Program-made: the position numbers and the translations under genes
Shown: positions 22,201-33,480 of the stretch, piece by piece
How the letters are laid out: each line of letters opens with the position of its first letter
How positions within the stretch are numbered: the first letter of the stretch is position 1
The notes under the pieces: model-generated
What the model was told of the DNA's origin: nothing
The model's database searches: none
The model's input: the letters and a program-made list of their open reading frames with translations, nothing else
From: Inia geoffrensis
Taxonomy: Eukaryota; Chordata; Mammalia; Artiodactyla; Iniidae
Direction of reading: 5' to 3'
Assembly (NCBI GenBank): GCA_036417435.1
Contig: CM070911.1
Coordinates: forward strand, 2,356,001-2,420,000
Length of the DNA stretch: 64,000 nt

Positions 22201-25200
22201 TAGTTAAGATCTGAGCAGTCATTACAGTAGCGCACACACGTAGGTCTCTTTGAGTGTAAACTTCTCTAAAAGAATCAGGGGTGACATGCTATGGTTGAGG
22301 GACCCCATTTAAACGGCCACATAGAGTAGAAGCCAGCAGATTTGCATGCGATGTTCGATGTGATGCCTTTGTAACTTTTCTTACCAGTTTTATCTGAACA
22401 TATGCCCCCAGCAAAGGAACGACTGAAAATAGGCTTTTACCTCATCATCATACTGCAAAGCACAGGCATGAGATCCCAGGGGCCATCAGTAAGCAAGATG
22501 GATCGGGGAAATGAACCATGAGATGAAAATGGAAACCCGGCGCCGCCTCTCGCAGTAGGAATTTGCTATTTAATGTAAAAACCTAGATCCCGAAGCAAGG
22601 GGCAAGCCCTGGTAAACAGATTCCTCCTCTGGGCATGCCAGCTTTGGGAAGGCAACCCCTGGAAGGCGGCTTAATGTGGGCGAGCGAGTCACTGCTTTGC
22701 CCGGGGAGCCCTGGGCCCTCTCCTCCTGTTCCCCCGGCGGCCCCGCCAGGAACACCCGCTTGCTGTGCCGTGACCCTGCACGTTGGCGGCAGTGACCTGC
22801 CCCCCCTTGCTTTCCGGAGCCCCATTCCTCATAGGCCATCGGCCCAATTACATTTTCCAAAATATAAATGAGTTTCCATTCTTTTCACTCAATACCACTG
22901 CTATTTACAAATGGAGGAAGTTCTTCCAAAGGTCATGACCTCCCCGGTAGACTGTGTGACCTTTGGCTTTCTGCTGTCATTCCAATGTTAAGACCCCGTG
23001 GGAGTTCAGTGCCCTTTAAAGCACAGTGACTTTCTAATCCCTAGAGAAAGCTTGGCTCCTTTTTTTTTTCTTTTCTTTTCCCCTTTCCTTTCAGGCAGGA
23101 TCACAGCATTGTAAGGGATGCTGTGCTTTCAAGAGTAGCATTCTCTTTTTCTCCACGTGAACTGATTTGTTTTTTTTTTTCACTCCTTAGATTGATGTTC
23201 CATCTGCCAAAGACATTTCTTAAAAGCATTAAGGTGCATCTGTGTAGTGTTAATTTTTGAAAATGCTTTGCCTTCTGGAATGCCCTTTCCTGCTCAATCG
23301 ATAGGACGACCTTGGCTCAAAGGCTTGGAATATTTATTTCTTTGGGGTCTTTGTAGAGAGTCCATCACGTTACACGAGCACTTTGAAATTCAGTGTCATA
23401 GTTTACTCTCATGACACGAGGTCCGTCCTGAGTTTCAAGATTCATCAGGACAGTGGATGCCAGCTCATGATTTTTATGAGCATTTCTAAATTGTAGCTGA
23501 AAGAAAAATTTGATACTAAAACATATTTTAACTTACTTTTTACCAATTACATTGGGATTGTGGTAGAACTTGGATGATAATTGTGGGGTTGGTACTGAAT
23601 TACTTTTTTCTTTGGTCTGATTTTCCTGATATATATTATGCTGATAATTGCTTGTTTGTGAAGGAGGGGGAAATACTTTTTTCTCCACCATTTCTCAGAG
23701 AGCTGTTTTCCAGTCTGGTCAAGTGAATTAATGAGGGTCTGACCTCCATCAAGTCTGAATTTATGTGCACTCAAATGTGAAGACGCTGGAAAAAGACACA
23801 ACAGCAAATCCGCATGCCAAGGCATGCCAGAAAATCTAGGGCTTGGTTTATTACTTCTAAAAAAGATAGGTTGGGACTCTGAAGGTTAATCGTGTACAAA
23901 CAGAGCATGATGCTAAATTCCCCTTTCTCTGCTTTTCCTGACTCAGCGGTTCCCCAAATCATGGGCCACAAGTAGATTTTAGGTTGATTTCATTTGTATC
24001 TCTGCTTCCATCAAATTAAAATGTGCCACCTTCAGTGCCGACGTTTTATCCTCTTTGGGGACCAAATCATACACTGTCATCAGGGTCTCAGCTGAGAGCC
24101 AAAGAGCAGGAAGTTCCTATAAAGCATGGTGTAGATGAAGGGTGAAGTAGTTTAGCCCTGGAAATTATTTTGTAATCCAATCATTCTGGTTATTGGAAGG
24201 GTGGGAAAAAAATGTGCCCGTGAAACGAGCCCCTTCTTAATACCTAAGCATTAAAACAACAGTTGAAAAGTCAGTTAAAAAACCTGTTATATACTTTAAT
24301 TTCCTGTTTGAAATGGTGTGAAAAATAAATCAGTCGGTGGTTGCCGTGGGTGCAGCCTGCAGGCGGGGTGCACGGTTATGAACTTGGTACACGGGTGTGA
24401 ACACGGCACATGGCGCTTCACCCTTTCCCTCCGTCTCTCAAACTTCCCTTCGTATTTCATGTCTGGAACTAAAAATGTTCTTTGTTCTACATTAGCTCCT
24501 TATAGTCTTATAAGCATAATTACCAAGGCAGTTAGTGAAATTTTAGAGAAATGGAAATATTCAACGGTAGCAAATCTATTCTGCAATTTGTTTACGTAGG
24601 AGTATGTGTGTGTGTCTGTAGTTTTACATTTATATATTTCTGAATTGGTTTCCCTGCAGCTTTTATAACCAAATGGCACAATTCTGAGAAAAAATAGGAT
24701 TCTTTTCCTTTGCATAATTTTCATCATCCTAGGCACTTAGGGGCCTACACCTTTAACAGAAATGGCCATGAGCTTGTGAATGCAGGTGACATTCGTGATG
24801 ACAAACATCACTTCATATAACCAGTCCTGGTCACGCTTGCCATTTATATCAACCAGTAATTTCTTCTTTATTTCTGTTGTTTCTTGATGAAACTGAGATG
24901 GCCTCATTGCTGAGGGCTTCCATAGTAATTAGGGTGGGGAAGAAGGAGCCTGGCCACGTCCCAGATTCACAACAAGGGTGTTTGCAATTATCTGCTGTTT
25001 CTTTACTCGCCGAGGCCACACACCTGGGGGCAGGTGCGCCGCACCAGGCAGTGCATCCATCAGGCATGGACGTGGCCAGGCCTGGCCTGAGCTCCCGGGG
25101 CCACATGCTGGCTTGGCAGGACCAGGAGGGCTTCTCTTGGAGAAATAGACACAGAATGTAAAACTTGGACCACGCTCTTACTTTTTGCTTATGTAGCTGT

Positions 25201-25239
25201 GTTCTGACTACTGATCTGTGAATACCATTTTGTGCGTTT
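22201..25239. other. 3 kb with no recognised repeat
   Basis: A moderately CpG-rich patch lies at about 22660-22830 (roughly 12 CpG). T/C-rich runs occur at 23060-23095 and 23170-23180. The rest is single-copy-looking DNA with only short, unassignable open frames. Confidence 0.4.
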
Positions 25240-25315
25240 TTAAAGACCAGTTATGTGTCAGGCCTGTGCTGAGCGTTGGAACCAACTCTGTAAAGTTGCA
25301 GTGAGGACACAGTAT
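25240..25315 (-). mobile_element. Short L2/MIR-like fragment
   Basis: The string 'agttatgtgtcaggcctgtgctgagcgttgga' matches the 'tatgtgccaggcactgtgctaggcgctggg' motif of reversed L2 or MIR ends. It abuts the MIR that follows. Too short for firm family assignment. Confidence 0.4.
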
Positions 25316-25560
25316 GGGCACAGGTTTAGCTCAGGGTCTCAGAGTCTGCCTGCCTGGGTTCGGATCTCAGCTTCACCGAGCTAAGACCCGTGCACCTTGG
25401 GCAAGTGGTTTCACCTTCCTGCCCCGCGTGCACCAGTGAGATGGAAGTGACAGCTGTTCTTTCCTCACTTTTTTTAGTTACAGTAAATGTAGCTCACTGC
25501 TAAGATTAAATGAAAATAGTGTGTGGCCTAAGTGAGGGCTTCGAGCATGTTCTGTGCAGT
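25316..25560 (+). mobile_element. MIR SINE, near full length
   Basis: The tRNA-like head is followed by 'gtctgcctgcctgggttcggatctcagcttc' (B box 'ggttcggatc'), the core 'accttgggcaagtggtttcacctt', and a 3' part with 'agattaaatgaaaatagtg'. The order matches MIR along its whole length. Very old, with no TSD. Confidence 0.8.
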
Positions 25561-25619
25561 TAGAGAAGATGGTGACGACTCACAGAGGAGCGGCCCTTGC
25601 ACGCCCTGAGGGCCCATCC

Positions 25620-25680
25620 TCAGCATCTCGGCCTGTGCTGGGCACACAGCAGGGACTCACAACTGTCTGTTGAAGGAAGG
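25620..25680 (+). mobile_element. L2 3' terminus
   Basis: The string 'tgtgctgggcacacagcagggactcacaactgtctgttgaagg' matches the L2 end 'cctggcacatagtaggcgctcaataaatatttgttgaa'. Short and diverged. Confidence 0.5.
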
Positions 25681-25797
25681 CACAGTCCTGCTCTCGAAGA
25701 GTCAGGGCCTGTGGAGACGTCCAAGCCCGGCCTTTGCAATGACCCGTGAAAACGACTCTTATTGCCGTCTTTTAGATGAGAAAATGCAGGTCTACCC

Positions 25798-25912
25798 CTC
25801 CTAGAATGTAAACTGAATGTAAATGGCAAGGATCTTGTCTGTTTTTTTTTTAAGCTCACGGATCCCAAGTGCTGACACAGAACATTGTAGACCATGGGTA
25901 CAGTTTCTGCTC
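25798..25912 (+). mobile_element. L2 3'-end fragment
   Basis: The string 'tagaatgtaaactgaatgtaaatggcaaggatcttgtctg...' follows the L2 block 'tagactgtaagctccatgagggcagggactttgtctg', interrupted by a T9 run. A second L2 terminus lies about 120 bp upstream in the same orientation. Confidence 0.55.
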
Positions 25913-27370
25913 CCCGACTTGGCAGGGACTCTTGCCACGATCTCTGGACTCTGAATCCACATCTCCTCCCGTGACGCTAAGTCCCTGACCGAACAGCAGT
26001 GGCGTGCAGAGTCAATGGTGGTGAAATACAAGCACTGTGACCTGCGGTCATTTTGCAATTTCCTCTTTCGACTTAGCCTTTTCCTGGGAAAAGTCAGGTG
26101 TCCTGACCTGCTCCTCAATCCCCATCCTCCCTCCCCGCACACACCCTCCTCAAATCAATGGACAAGATGTGATTGCCAGGTTCCTACGTACACCTTCCGC
26201 ATCCTGCCCTGTCCGTCCTCCCTCCCTCCCTCCCTCTGTCTTTCTTGCTCCCTTCTTTCCTCCTTCTTCTTGCCGCCTCTTCCTCCCCTCATCCTCCCTG
26301 CCTCATCCTTCCCGCTCTCTTTCTCCCCCGCTCCCTCGCCCCCTCCCCTCTCTTTCCCTGCCCAGGAGCTGAGCCCTGGAGATTGTTGGCTATTAGCAGC
26401 TTCCTGGTAACTGTTTTTTCCTGGGAGCTCTTTCCCTGGCCTGGGGCATCTCTCCCCACACGGTGCTTGCAGGTTGGTACTTGGCCAAACCCTCTAGGGG
26501 CCTCTATGTAGGTTTCTGGAGCTCAGCCTCTGCCCAGCGCTGTCCTCCCAGGCTCCCTCTGCCTCCTTGCCTGTGGTCTGTGTTCAAAAAATTATTTTTC
26601 ACATACAGGGATTCTATACCTTCACGCTAAGAAAACTTAGAAAGACTTGGAAAATTTGGGGCAGGAATAGCAAGCAAATTGCTGAATGTTAGAGTCAGAA
26701 GACACATGGGTGACCCTCTGCGTCACATGCAGGCTGGGGGCCAGAGAGGAAGTTTCAAAACACAGCTTGCCAGCAATACCCGCCTCTGACGTCAGTGTCT
26801 CAGCGTGTCTAAAATGAGAGAATAATTAGGAAACATCACCCAATGAGTGACATTTAAGCACGGGTTATAAAATAATGCAAATTCTAACTTTGAGTGGTTA
26901 CTGTATTTCCTTCTGCAATTAAGAAAATTGCTAATAGCTTTTACTTAATGTAGAGATTATTGTAATGCTTTACAAACTTGGCAAATTAAAAATGGCTTTT
27001 AATAGGAAAAATAATTATGAAATGGAAATATGATACTTATTAGTGATAGGTTCTTGTTAAATGAAAATGTTACTTATCGCCTGTGGACGTCCGTAAGATG
27101 CAATGCGTTCCACAGATGAGGATGAGAATGAGTCACTTCATTTTGGGCAACACCAACGAAACTTCCAACGCCCTGGGAGAAAGGCTAGACATGAACAAAA
27201 GTGGCATGTTTGATTTTGAAGGGAAGGCGGTGAAAGGGAAAACTGTGTCCCTGTGGGAAGAGCCCCAGAGAGTAAATTATGGTTGCTGTAAAAGTTAGAA
27301 TGGAGACACGTTTCTTAAACAATATATTTACGTTTCCTTGCTTTAGGGGAAAGTTTGGTGGTTTTTCTTT
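25913..27370. other. Non-coding DNA; AT-rich stretch may be conserved
   Basis: Besides the pyrimidine tract at 26205-26365, this interval holds an AT-rich block at 26805-27065 rich in homeodomain- and octamer-like words. It also holds a 71-codon plus-strand frame (27083-27298) outside any repeat. Its peptide is not recognised. Confidence 0.4.
26205..26368 (+). repeat. Polypyrimidine tract (CCCT/TTCC-rich)
   Basis: About 160 bp is almost entirely C and T on the plus strand, beginning with (CCCT)n near 26217-26236. Three overlapping open frames through it are low-complexity Ser/Pro/Leu artefacts. Its complement is a long purine tract with triplex potential. Confidence 0.75.
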
Positions 27371-28390
27371 CTTTTTTTTTTTTTAACATCTTTATTGGGG
27401 TAAAGTTGCTCTACAATGGTGTGTCAGTTTCTACTTTATAACAAAGTGAATCAGTTATATATATACACACGTTCACATGTTTCTTCCCTCTTGCGTCTCC
27501 CTGCCTCCCTCCCTCCCTATCTCACCCCTCCAGGCAGTCACAAAGCACCGAGCCGATATCCCTGTGCCAAGCGGCTGCTTCCCACTAGCTATCTACCTTA
27601 TGTTTGTTAGTATATATGTGTCCATGCCCCTCCCCGCCCTCTCATAGCTCACCCCTCCCCCTCCCCATATCCTCAAGTCCGTTCTCCATTAGGTCTGTGT
27701 CTTCATTCCTGTCTTACCCCTACGTTCTTCATAACATTTATTTTTTCTTAAATTCCATATATATGTGTTAGCATACGGTATTTGTCTTTCTCTTTCTGAC
27801 TTACTTCACTCTGTATGACAGACTCGAGGTCTATCCACCTCATTACAAATAGCTCAATTTCGTTTCTTTTTATCACTGAGTAATATTCCACTGTGTATAT
27901 GTGCCACATCTTCTTTATCCATTCATCTGACGATGGGCACTTAGGTTGTTTCCATCTCCGGGCTATTGTAAATAGAGCTGCAATGAACATTTTGGTACAT
28001 GCCTCTTTTTGAATTTTGGTTTTCTCAGGGTATATGCCCAGTAGTGGGATTGCTGGGTCATATGGTAGTTCTATTTGTAGTTTTTAAAGAAACCTCCATA
28101 CTGTTCTCCATAGTGGCTGAACCAATTCACATTCCCACCAGCAGTGCCAGAGGGTTCCCTTTTCTCCACACCCTCTCCAGCATTTGTTGTTTCTAGATTT
28201 TTTCATGATGGCCATTCTAACTGGTGTGAGATGATATCTCATTGTAGTTTTGATTTGCATTTCTCTAATGATTAATGATGTTGAGCATTCTTTCATGTGT
28301 TTGTTGGCAGACTGCATATCTTCTTTGGAGAAATGTCTATTTAGGTCTTCTGCCCATTTTTGGATTGGGTTGTTTGTTTTTTTGTTATTG
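27371..28390 (-). mobile_element. L1 3' end, about 1 kb, 5'-truncated
   Basis: On the plus strand a T run (27372-27384) marks the reversed poly-A tail, followed by the antisense 3' UTR ('aacatctttattggggtaaagttgctctacaatggtg') and then antisense ORF2. The element stops abruptly near 28390 within ORF2, the usual result of incomplete reverse transcription. The ORF2 end is nearly intact, so this is a comparatively young copy. A CHR SINE inserted about 60 bp beyond its truncated 5' end. A clear TSD was not found. Confidence 0.95.
27748..28390 (-). pseudogene. L1 ORF2 C-terminus with one stop codon
   Basis: The minus strand reads the ORF2 tail in a single frame. It begins around [20 protein letters not shown], continues through [18 protein letters not shown] and the cysteine-rich [18 protein letters not shown], and ends at the natural stop at 27748-27750. 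A TAA at 28084-28086 interrupts it after VWRFL. The 31 codons between that stop and the next in-frame Met (27990) still read as ORF2. One nonsense mutation and no frameshift over about 640 bp points to a young copy. The 264-codon frame reported across 28084-28878 joins this to a SINE and is not a gene. Confidence 0.9.
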
Positions 28391-28451
28391 AAGGTTTTGT
28401 TTTTAAAATGTCCTATGATATTGGGATGAAAGTAGCCAAAATCAGGTTGAC

Positions 28452-28663
28452 TTTTTTTTTTTTTTTTTTTTGCGGCACGCGGGCCTCTCACTGCTGTGGC
28501 CTCTCCCGCTGCGGAGCACAGGCTCCGGACGCGCAGGCTCAGCCGCCATGGCTCACGGGCCCAGCCGCTCCGCGGCATGTGGGATCTTCCCGGACCGGGG
28601 CATGAACCCGCGTCCCCTGCATCGGCAGGCGGACTCTCAACCACTGCGCCACCAGGGAAGCCC
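28452..28663 (-). mobile_element. Young CHR-type SINE, short form
   Basis: A 20-T run (28452-28471) is the reversed poly-A. The body and reversed head end at about 28663. The 13-bp TSD caggttgactttt is at 28443-28455 and 28664-28676. The body is nearly identical to the copies at 6.9 and 11.5 kb. Confidence 0.95.
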
Positions 28664-28676
28664 CAGGTTGACTTTT

Positions 28677-29899
28677 GATGGTTAAACCTTAAGACCAAAA
28701 CAGAATGGAGCGGATCAGAGATGGGCCCAGACATAGAAGAGCTACCCAAAGAAACTGCTGCCTCAGCCCCCACCCTGCTCAGGGGGCCGGTGGCAGGACA
28801 CCGCTGACCCTCAGCTCCCACTTGGTGGGCTGGTTCCAAGCAATCCTCTTCCAGCATCTCCTCTGGTCTCCTGCCCAACTTTGGGTCTGCCTTTCACACC
28901 TCATCTGTCACCTTGAGCTTGGTCCTTAGGTGGACTCATCCTTCCTGCACTGGCAGAAGCCGGTGCCACGGTTCCAGACCCCCAGTTCCCGAGATGGTGA
29001 CCCTGAGCCCCAGGCCAGAATGTTTAGACTGTGGCCACATTGAAATAGCCTGATAAACAGGTGGCTGGTCACCATGGAAACAGTAAAATGGAGAGCCACA
29101 GGCACCCCGTCTGCTGCAAAGTTTCTCCGCTCCGTCTTCCGACTCTTTCACTGAACTTAAAATATTCCTGTTTTCCTAGTATTAACTTTCAAGAGCTATT
29201 ATTGTTCTCAAAATATTTGTTTTCCAAATCTTTCATTCTCCACATATTCCATTTAAGAAATTCCTTTAACGGTCTGTTTTATGGATGCGCTATCTTTTCA
29301 TGTTCTCTGATACTCTTAATAAAACTGTAGGGGATGTTTCCATCTTAAAATATTTCTTTCATATTAAAATATTTCTCAAATGGCAGAGTGTCACTACAAT
29401 GATGATGGACAGCTCGGTGCTCCTGGCTTCACTGCAGGGTAGCCTTGATGGCCAGTTTGGAGGGAACACCCGCTGCAGTCTTGTGAGGTCCCTCTCGGCT
29501 GGTCAGAGTCTTCAGGCAGGTGTCTCGTCTCCAGTCTGCTGCCCCAGCGGGGGGAGCCAGCCACGGGCGTTGTAGGTGCTATGCTGGGGAGAAAGTGGAG
29601 ACTGAACATCCAACAGGCTGGCTTTCCCTTCACCTGCTCCCTGTTTTCTGTTTGATATTTTCACCCTCAAGTCCGCCTGGTGCTTCTAGCCCAAAGACAT
29701 TCTCTTCCCCTCCGGAGAATAAAACTTCTGATGTCTGCCAGGGAGGGAGAGGTTGCACGCGTGTGGGGTTGTCTAATCACTACCATCCAAGTAGATTGTC
29801 TGGGATCTTCAGATACACAGTAGATATCACCTCTGTTTCTTTGCCAATGATCGACCTTGCTGATTGATTAAAATCCCCCTTCTGGCAGAACTCTGGCAA
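28677..29899. other. Non-coding DNA, nothing recognised
   Basis: Mixed single-copy sequence. Overlapping short frames near 29285-29867 match no known family. No repeat recognised. Confidence 0.4.
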
Positions 29900-30202
29900 G
29901 ATCTTACAGTCTTCTTTTTTTTTTCTTGTTCTTTTTATGCCCCAAACATTTATTCTGAAAAAGCTTAGAACCACCCTCTGCCTCCCCAAGAAAGTTGCTG
30001 GTGTAATGAACACCTACATTCCTTTCACTGAGATGGATTGTTATTATCATAGCATATGTGTGTCTGAGCCCCCTCTTTTTGTTGTTGAGCCACATGTGAG
30101 ATAGTTGCAGAGAGCATGGGATTTTAGTCCTAAATTCTTCCACGTATATTTCCCAAGGACAAGAACGGTCTCCTACATAATCTCAAAATTATCTCACTTG
30201 GT
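29900..30202 (-). mobile_element. L1M fragment, left half (split by an LTR)
   Basis: The plus strand resembles the antisense 3' region of old L1M elements. Its right part ('aagaacggtctcctacataatctcaaaattatctcac') lines up with the consensus immediately before the point where the next L1M piece (30656) resumes. The MLT1 LTR sits in the gap. The match is diverged and from memory. Confidence 0.6.
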
Positions 30203-30655
30203 GTATTAGTTTCTGTTGCTGTTATAACAAATAGCCTCATCCTTGGGGGCTTAACACAAATTTATTATTTTTCGCTTCTGGATGTCAGAAGTCTGAAATG
30301 GGTCTCACTGGGCTCAAATCAAGGTGCCATCTGGGCTGTGCCCCTTCTGAAGGCTCCTGCACCCCTTGGCTCATGGCCCCTTCTGTCCTCAAACCCAGTA
30401 ATGGCCTATGGAGCCCTTCCCACATCACTCCGCCCTGACGCTGGCTCTCCTGCCTCCCTCTTCACCTTTTAAGGACCCTGGTGATGACATCAGGTCCACC
30501 TGGATAATACAGGAAACCAGCCCTGTCTTAAGGTCCGTTGATTTAGCATCTGCAAGCTTAACTACCACGGTCCATGCGACCCGACATATCCACAGCTTCT
30601 GAGGATTAGATCTGAACGTCTTTGGAAGGGTGAGCATAGAGAGCATTATTCCATC
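30203..30655 (-). mobile_element. MLT1-type LTR (ERVL-MaLR), solo, nested in L1M
   Basis: The plus strand starts 'tgtattagtttctgttgctgttataac', continues with 'aatttattatttttcgcttctggatgtcagaagtctgaaatgggtctcactgggct', then 'aaggaccctggtgatgacatcaggtccacctggataat', and ends 'attattccatcacg'. This is the reverse complement of an MLT1-type LTR, about 450 bp. Flanking L1M pieces on both sides are collinear, showing that the LTR inserted into a pre-existing L1M. Confidence 0.75.
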
Positions 30656-30880
30656 ACGCTCGGAAAATATAACATTATTATAATACAACTATTTAATATG
30701 TTTTCCCAGTTAGTCCAATAATGTCCTTTAAGGCTGACTTTAAAAAATCCAACCAAGGATCAAGCACTGCACTTAGTTATTGTGTCTCTTTAGTTTCTTT
30801 TAAGCTAAATAGCTTGTCTTTCATGATGGACATTTTGAAGAGTGTCGGTTGGCTGCTTTGCAGAGTTCCCAACTCATTTT
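30656..30880 (-). mobile_element. L1M fragment, right half
   Basis: The string 'cccagttagtccaataatgtcctttaaggctg...' through 'cattttgaagagtgtcggttggctgctttgcagagttccc' is the antisense L1M 3' region downstream (in antisense order) of the piece ending at 30202. Confidence 0.65.
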
Positions 30881-31644
30881 GAAAGTTTTATGTTTTTCTT
30901 TGTAATGGATCCCATGATCTGGACTTAAGTCATGAAGCTGCTGGCATTTCTTTAAGTTTCAAAAAAGGAAATGCCTTGTCCTAGAGGAGCAGAGCCACGT
31001 AGCACGCATAGCTCCCTGCTCCCCCACCCAGCTAATAGGTGTGAGCTCAAGTGCAGACGGCAGCTGCGTAAGGAGGGCAGCAGCAGATTGAGTCACAGCC
31101 TTGGTGCCTTTTCCATTGTGGCTGAAATGTCCCCTTTGCCCCCTGAAATATTACATTGTCAAACGGTACACAAATATTTTCCAGATCTGCTCCCCTGCCG
31201 CTATGCATTTTCACTGACAAACTAGTAATTTCTCCAAACTCACATGAAAAGCCAAGGAACCCATAAACTGACTGTTTCCTCAATAATATCATATTTTCTT
31301 TATCTCTCTATTTCCCCATCTCATTTTGTTGACAGCTTTTCCTGTTTTGGAGACTATTGGAGAGGCTCATTCCCTCTGTCACATTTTCATTTTTGCCTAT
31401 GGTTAGAAATATCATCCATGAATTCTTCATCTGGTTCCTTTAACTGGATATATATGTAAATATATCTCCATAATTTTTTGGTATGGGAAAATTATTTGCC
31501 CTCTTATGGTTGTTTTTAATTTGCATTTTTGGGGAGCAAAGAAAGTGGAATTTTTCCATATTTTCCTTTCAAGGCTATTTAGCTTAATAGACAATTAATG
31601 GTGAAGTAAATTATTTAGGGTGAAAACTCACTAGCAGGTGTAAA
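30881..31644. other. Non-coding DNA, AT-rich right half
   Basis: No element was recognised with confidence. The T-rich right half (31260-31600) may be another worn L1 remnant, but I could not place it. Confidence 0.35.
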
Positions 31645-31790
31645 TAATAGCTAATCTTCATTGCATCCCTATTATGAGCCAAGCACTGTGCTGGAATTTC
31701 ACACATTATTTCCAATCCTTAGACTCTAAGAGGCTCCTGGTGTTTCCCACAAATGACTCGTTTAGCGAGTGATAGAGTTGGCTTTCTCAT
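31645..31790 (-). mobile_element. MIR SINE fragment
   Basis: The plus strand reads 'aataatagctaatcttcattgca...tatgagccaagcactgtgctgg', then 'ttatttccaatccttagactctaagagg' and 'ttagcgagtgatagagttgg', the order of a reversed MIR. Old and diverged. Confidence 0.65.
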
Positions 31791-32229
31791 CAGTGTGCTT
31801 ATTTGCAGGATTAATAACATCTAGCCTCTTCTCTATGTGTGGAGAACCTTTGATCAGGTGTCCTGCACAGTCATATTTGTTGTTGAGGGTGACTCTTCCC
31901 AGACCCGGGAACAGGAGCTCTCACTGGGGTCCAGGAGCGCACTGGCTAGAGTCATAAATCACATTTTCTGTGCACGTAGGTTCATATGTGCATTTGCTAG
32001 GGAGAGGATCCATAGCTCCCCCAAATCAGTAAAAGGTACTGGGACCCTGAAAAGGTTAATGATGACTTCATTTGAAGATACTGTGCTCTTAAACAGATTC
32101 AATCAAGTTCATTACATGCTTTATATCAAGGCAGGACAGTGGAGTCACACATTTTATGGGTGAAGCCAAGTATTTTTTTGTGGTAACCTTTTCATCAGAA
32201 TATAACTCATCCCCATCATCTATCAACAA

Positions 32230-32707
32230 ACATGTATTTATTTATTAAAAAATTTATTTAACAGATATTTATTTAAAACAGGTATTTATTTTAAGCGGTG
32301 GGGATATAGCAGGCTCTGTTTGAACGTGCCCATGGTCGAGTGGGGTAGGAAGACATCAAACAAATGATGACCTTAATAGATGCCTGGTTGCATCTGTAAT
32401 TAATACAATGGAGTGAGACAAAGATGGTATAATGCATATACGGTCAAGAAGGAAGTTCATGGAGGAAGTGACCTTCAAGTTGAGATCTGATGGATGAGGG
32501 TGAAGGTGAGTTGCCAAAGTGGAAGGTGTGAGCAGAGAGAATTCTGACAGAAGGAAGGGAGGACGATGCCCTGGAGCAACTGAAAATTCAAAGGATTTTG
32601 ATCTTTACCCTAAAAGCAATTATGGTCTATTAGAGAGATGGGAGACATATAACTTTGGAAAAGTTTCCTCTAATTGACTAGTTCTCTCTCTATATCTATA
32701 TACATAT

Positions 32708-32747
<40 letters not shown>

Positions 32748-33480
32748 ATATGTATATGTATTCATATATATGTATATTCATATATAAACTGCATTGTTCA
32801 GGTGATAGATGATGGCAGGTTGGATGGACCGGGGATGCAGGAAGGAAATACAGACAAGTTGATGGCTTATTTTAGGAAGTAAAGCTGTGTAAGTCTTGGT
32901 GGTGAATGTATTTACGGCCTGAAGTAGAGGGAGGTACCTGGGATGGTGTCTCGGTTTCTGGTGTGTGTGCATGCCATAGGGTGAGGCTGGGAAGATGGGG
33001 ACGGAGTGTCTGGTGTGGGAGGCACTGGTGTCTGGGTGACTTGGATGTGGGAGGGGCCGGGTCAGACCATCCTAACTCATGTCTGGGGAGCCAGGCATCC
33101 AGTTTCAGAGGAGAGTGAGCTCTCGGGTAGAGATGGACATTGGCATTGTGTGTGTGTGTCAGGTGTGTAGAGAGTGAGCGAAGCTGTAGGTCTGGATTAA
33201 AGCACCAGGGAGAAGAGATGCGGACCCAGAGTCCAGATGTGGCGTGGAGGATGCCGAGCCCTGGGGGAGACGGGAGGAGGGTGGGCCATGGAGCCAAAGG
33301 AAGGGGGGCTTCAGGGAGGAGGCATTGCTGCCTGGTCACACACGGCGAGGAGGGAAAACCCTCCGTCGAGATCAGTGAGCAGAAGCCACTGGAGGTGGAC
33401 CGAGCAGGCGGGAGTGAGGGGGACAGAAGGAAATGCTGATGGCCCATCTGTGAGCGTGAGGAAGGAGAGGGCTCCCTGCC
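32230..33480. mobile_element. Long ancient mammalian repeat, TA-tract interrupted
   Basis: The left end resembles the L2-like 'ttatttattttaagcggtggggatatagcaggctctg' string. The order 'gaggaagtgaccttcaagttgagatctgatggatga', 'accctaaaagcaattatgg', 'aagagatgcggacccagagtccagatg' and 'gccgagccctgggg' then matches a common ancient mammalian interspersed repeat whose family name I am not sure of. A TA-rich microsatellite (32690-32790) splits it. The 191-codon minus-strand frame (32872-33447) lies in it and is not supported as a gene. Confidence 0.45.
32690..32790. repeat. (TA)n-rich microsatellite
   Basis: Roughly 100 bp is dominated by alternating TA with interspersed TATACATA, TATGTATA and TCTATA units. 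Many segments are self-complementary, so cruciform extrusion and length instability are likely. Confidence 0.85.

Noticed and set aside
23056..23112. Splice acceptor with a 16-nt exon
   Set aside because: The pyrimidine run and CAG at about 23095 look good, but the following GTAAGG-like donor gives a very short exon with no frame support; weaker than the 48.97-kb candidate.
28084..28878. 264-codon minus-strand frame
   Set aside because: It is a chance fusion of flanking DNA, an antisense-read SINE with its poly-A translated as lysines, and the L1 ORF2 tail. No single gene would have this layout.
32872..33447. 191-codon minus-strand Pro/Ser/His-rich frame
   Set aside because: It lies inside an ancient interspersed repeat and shows no coding or splice context.
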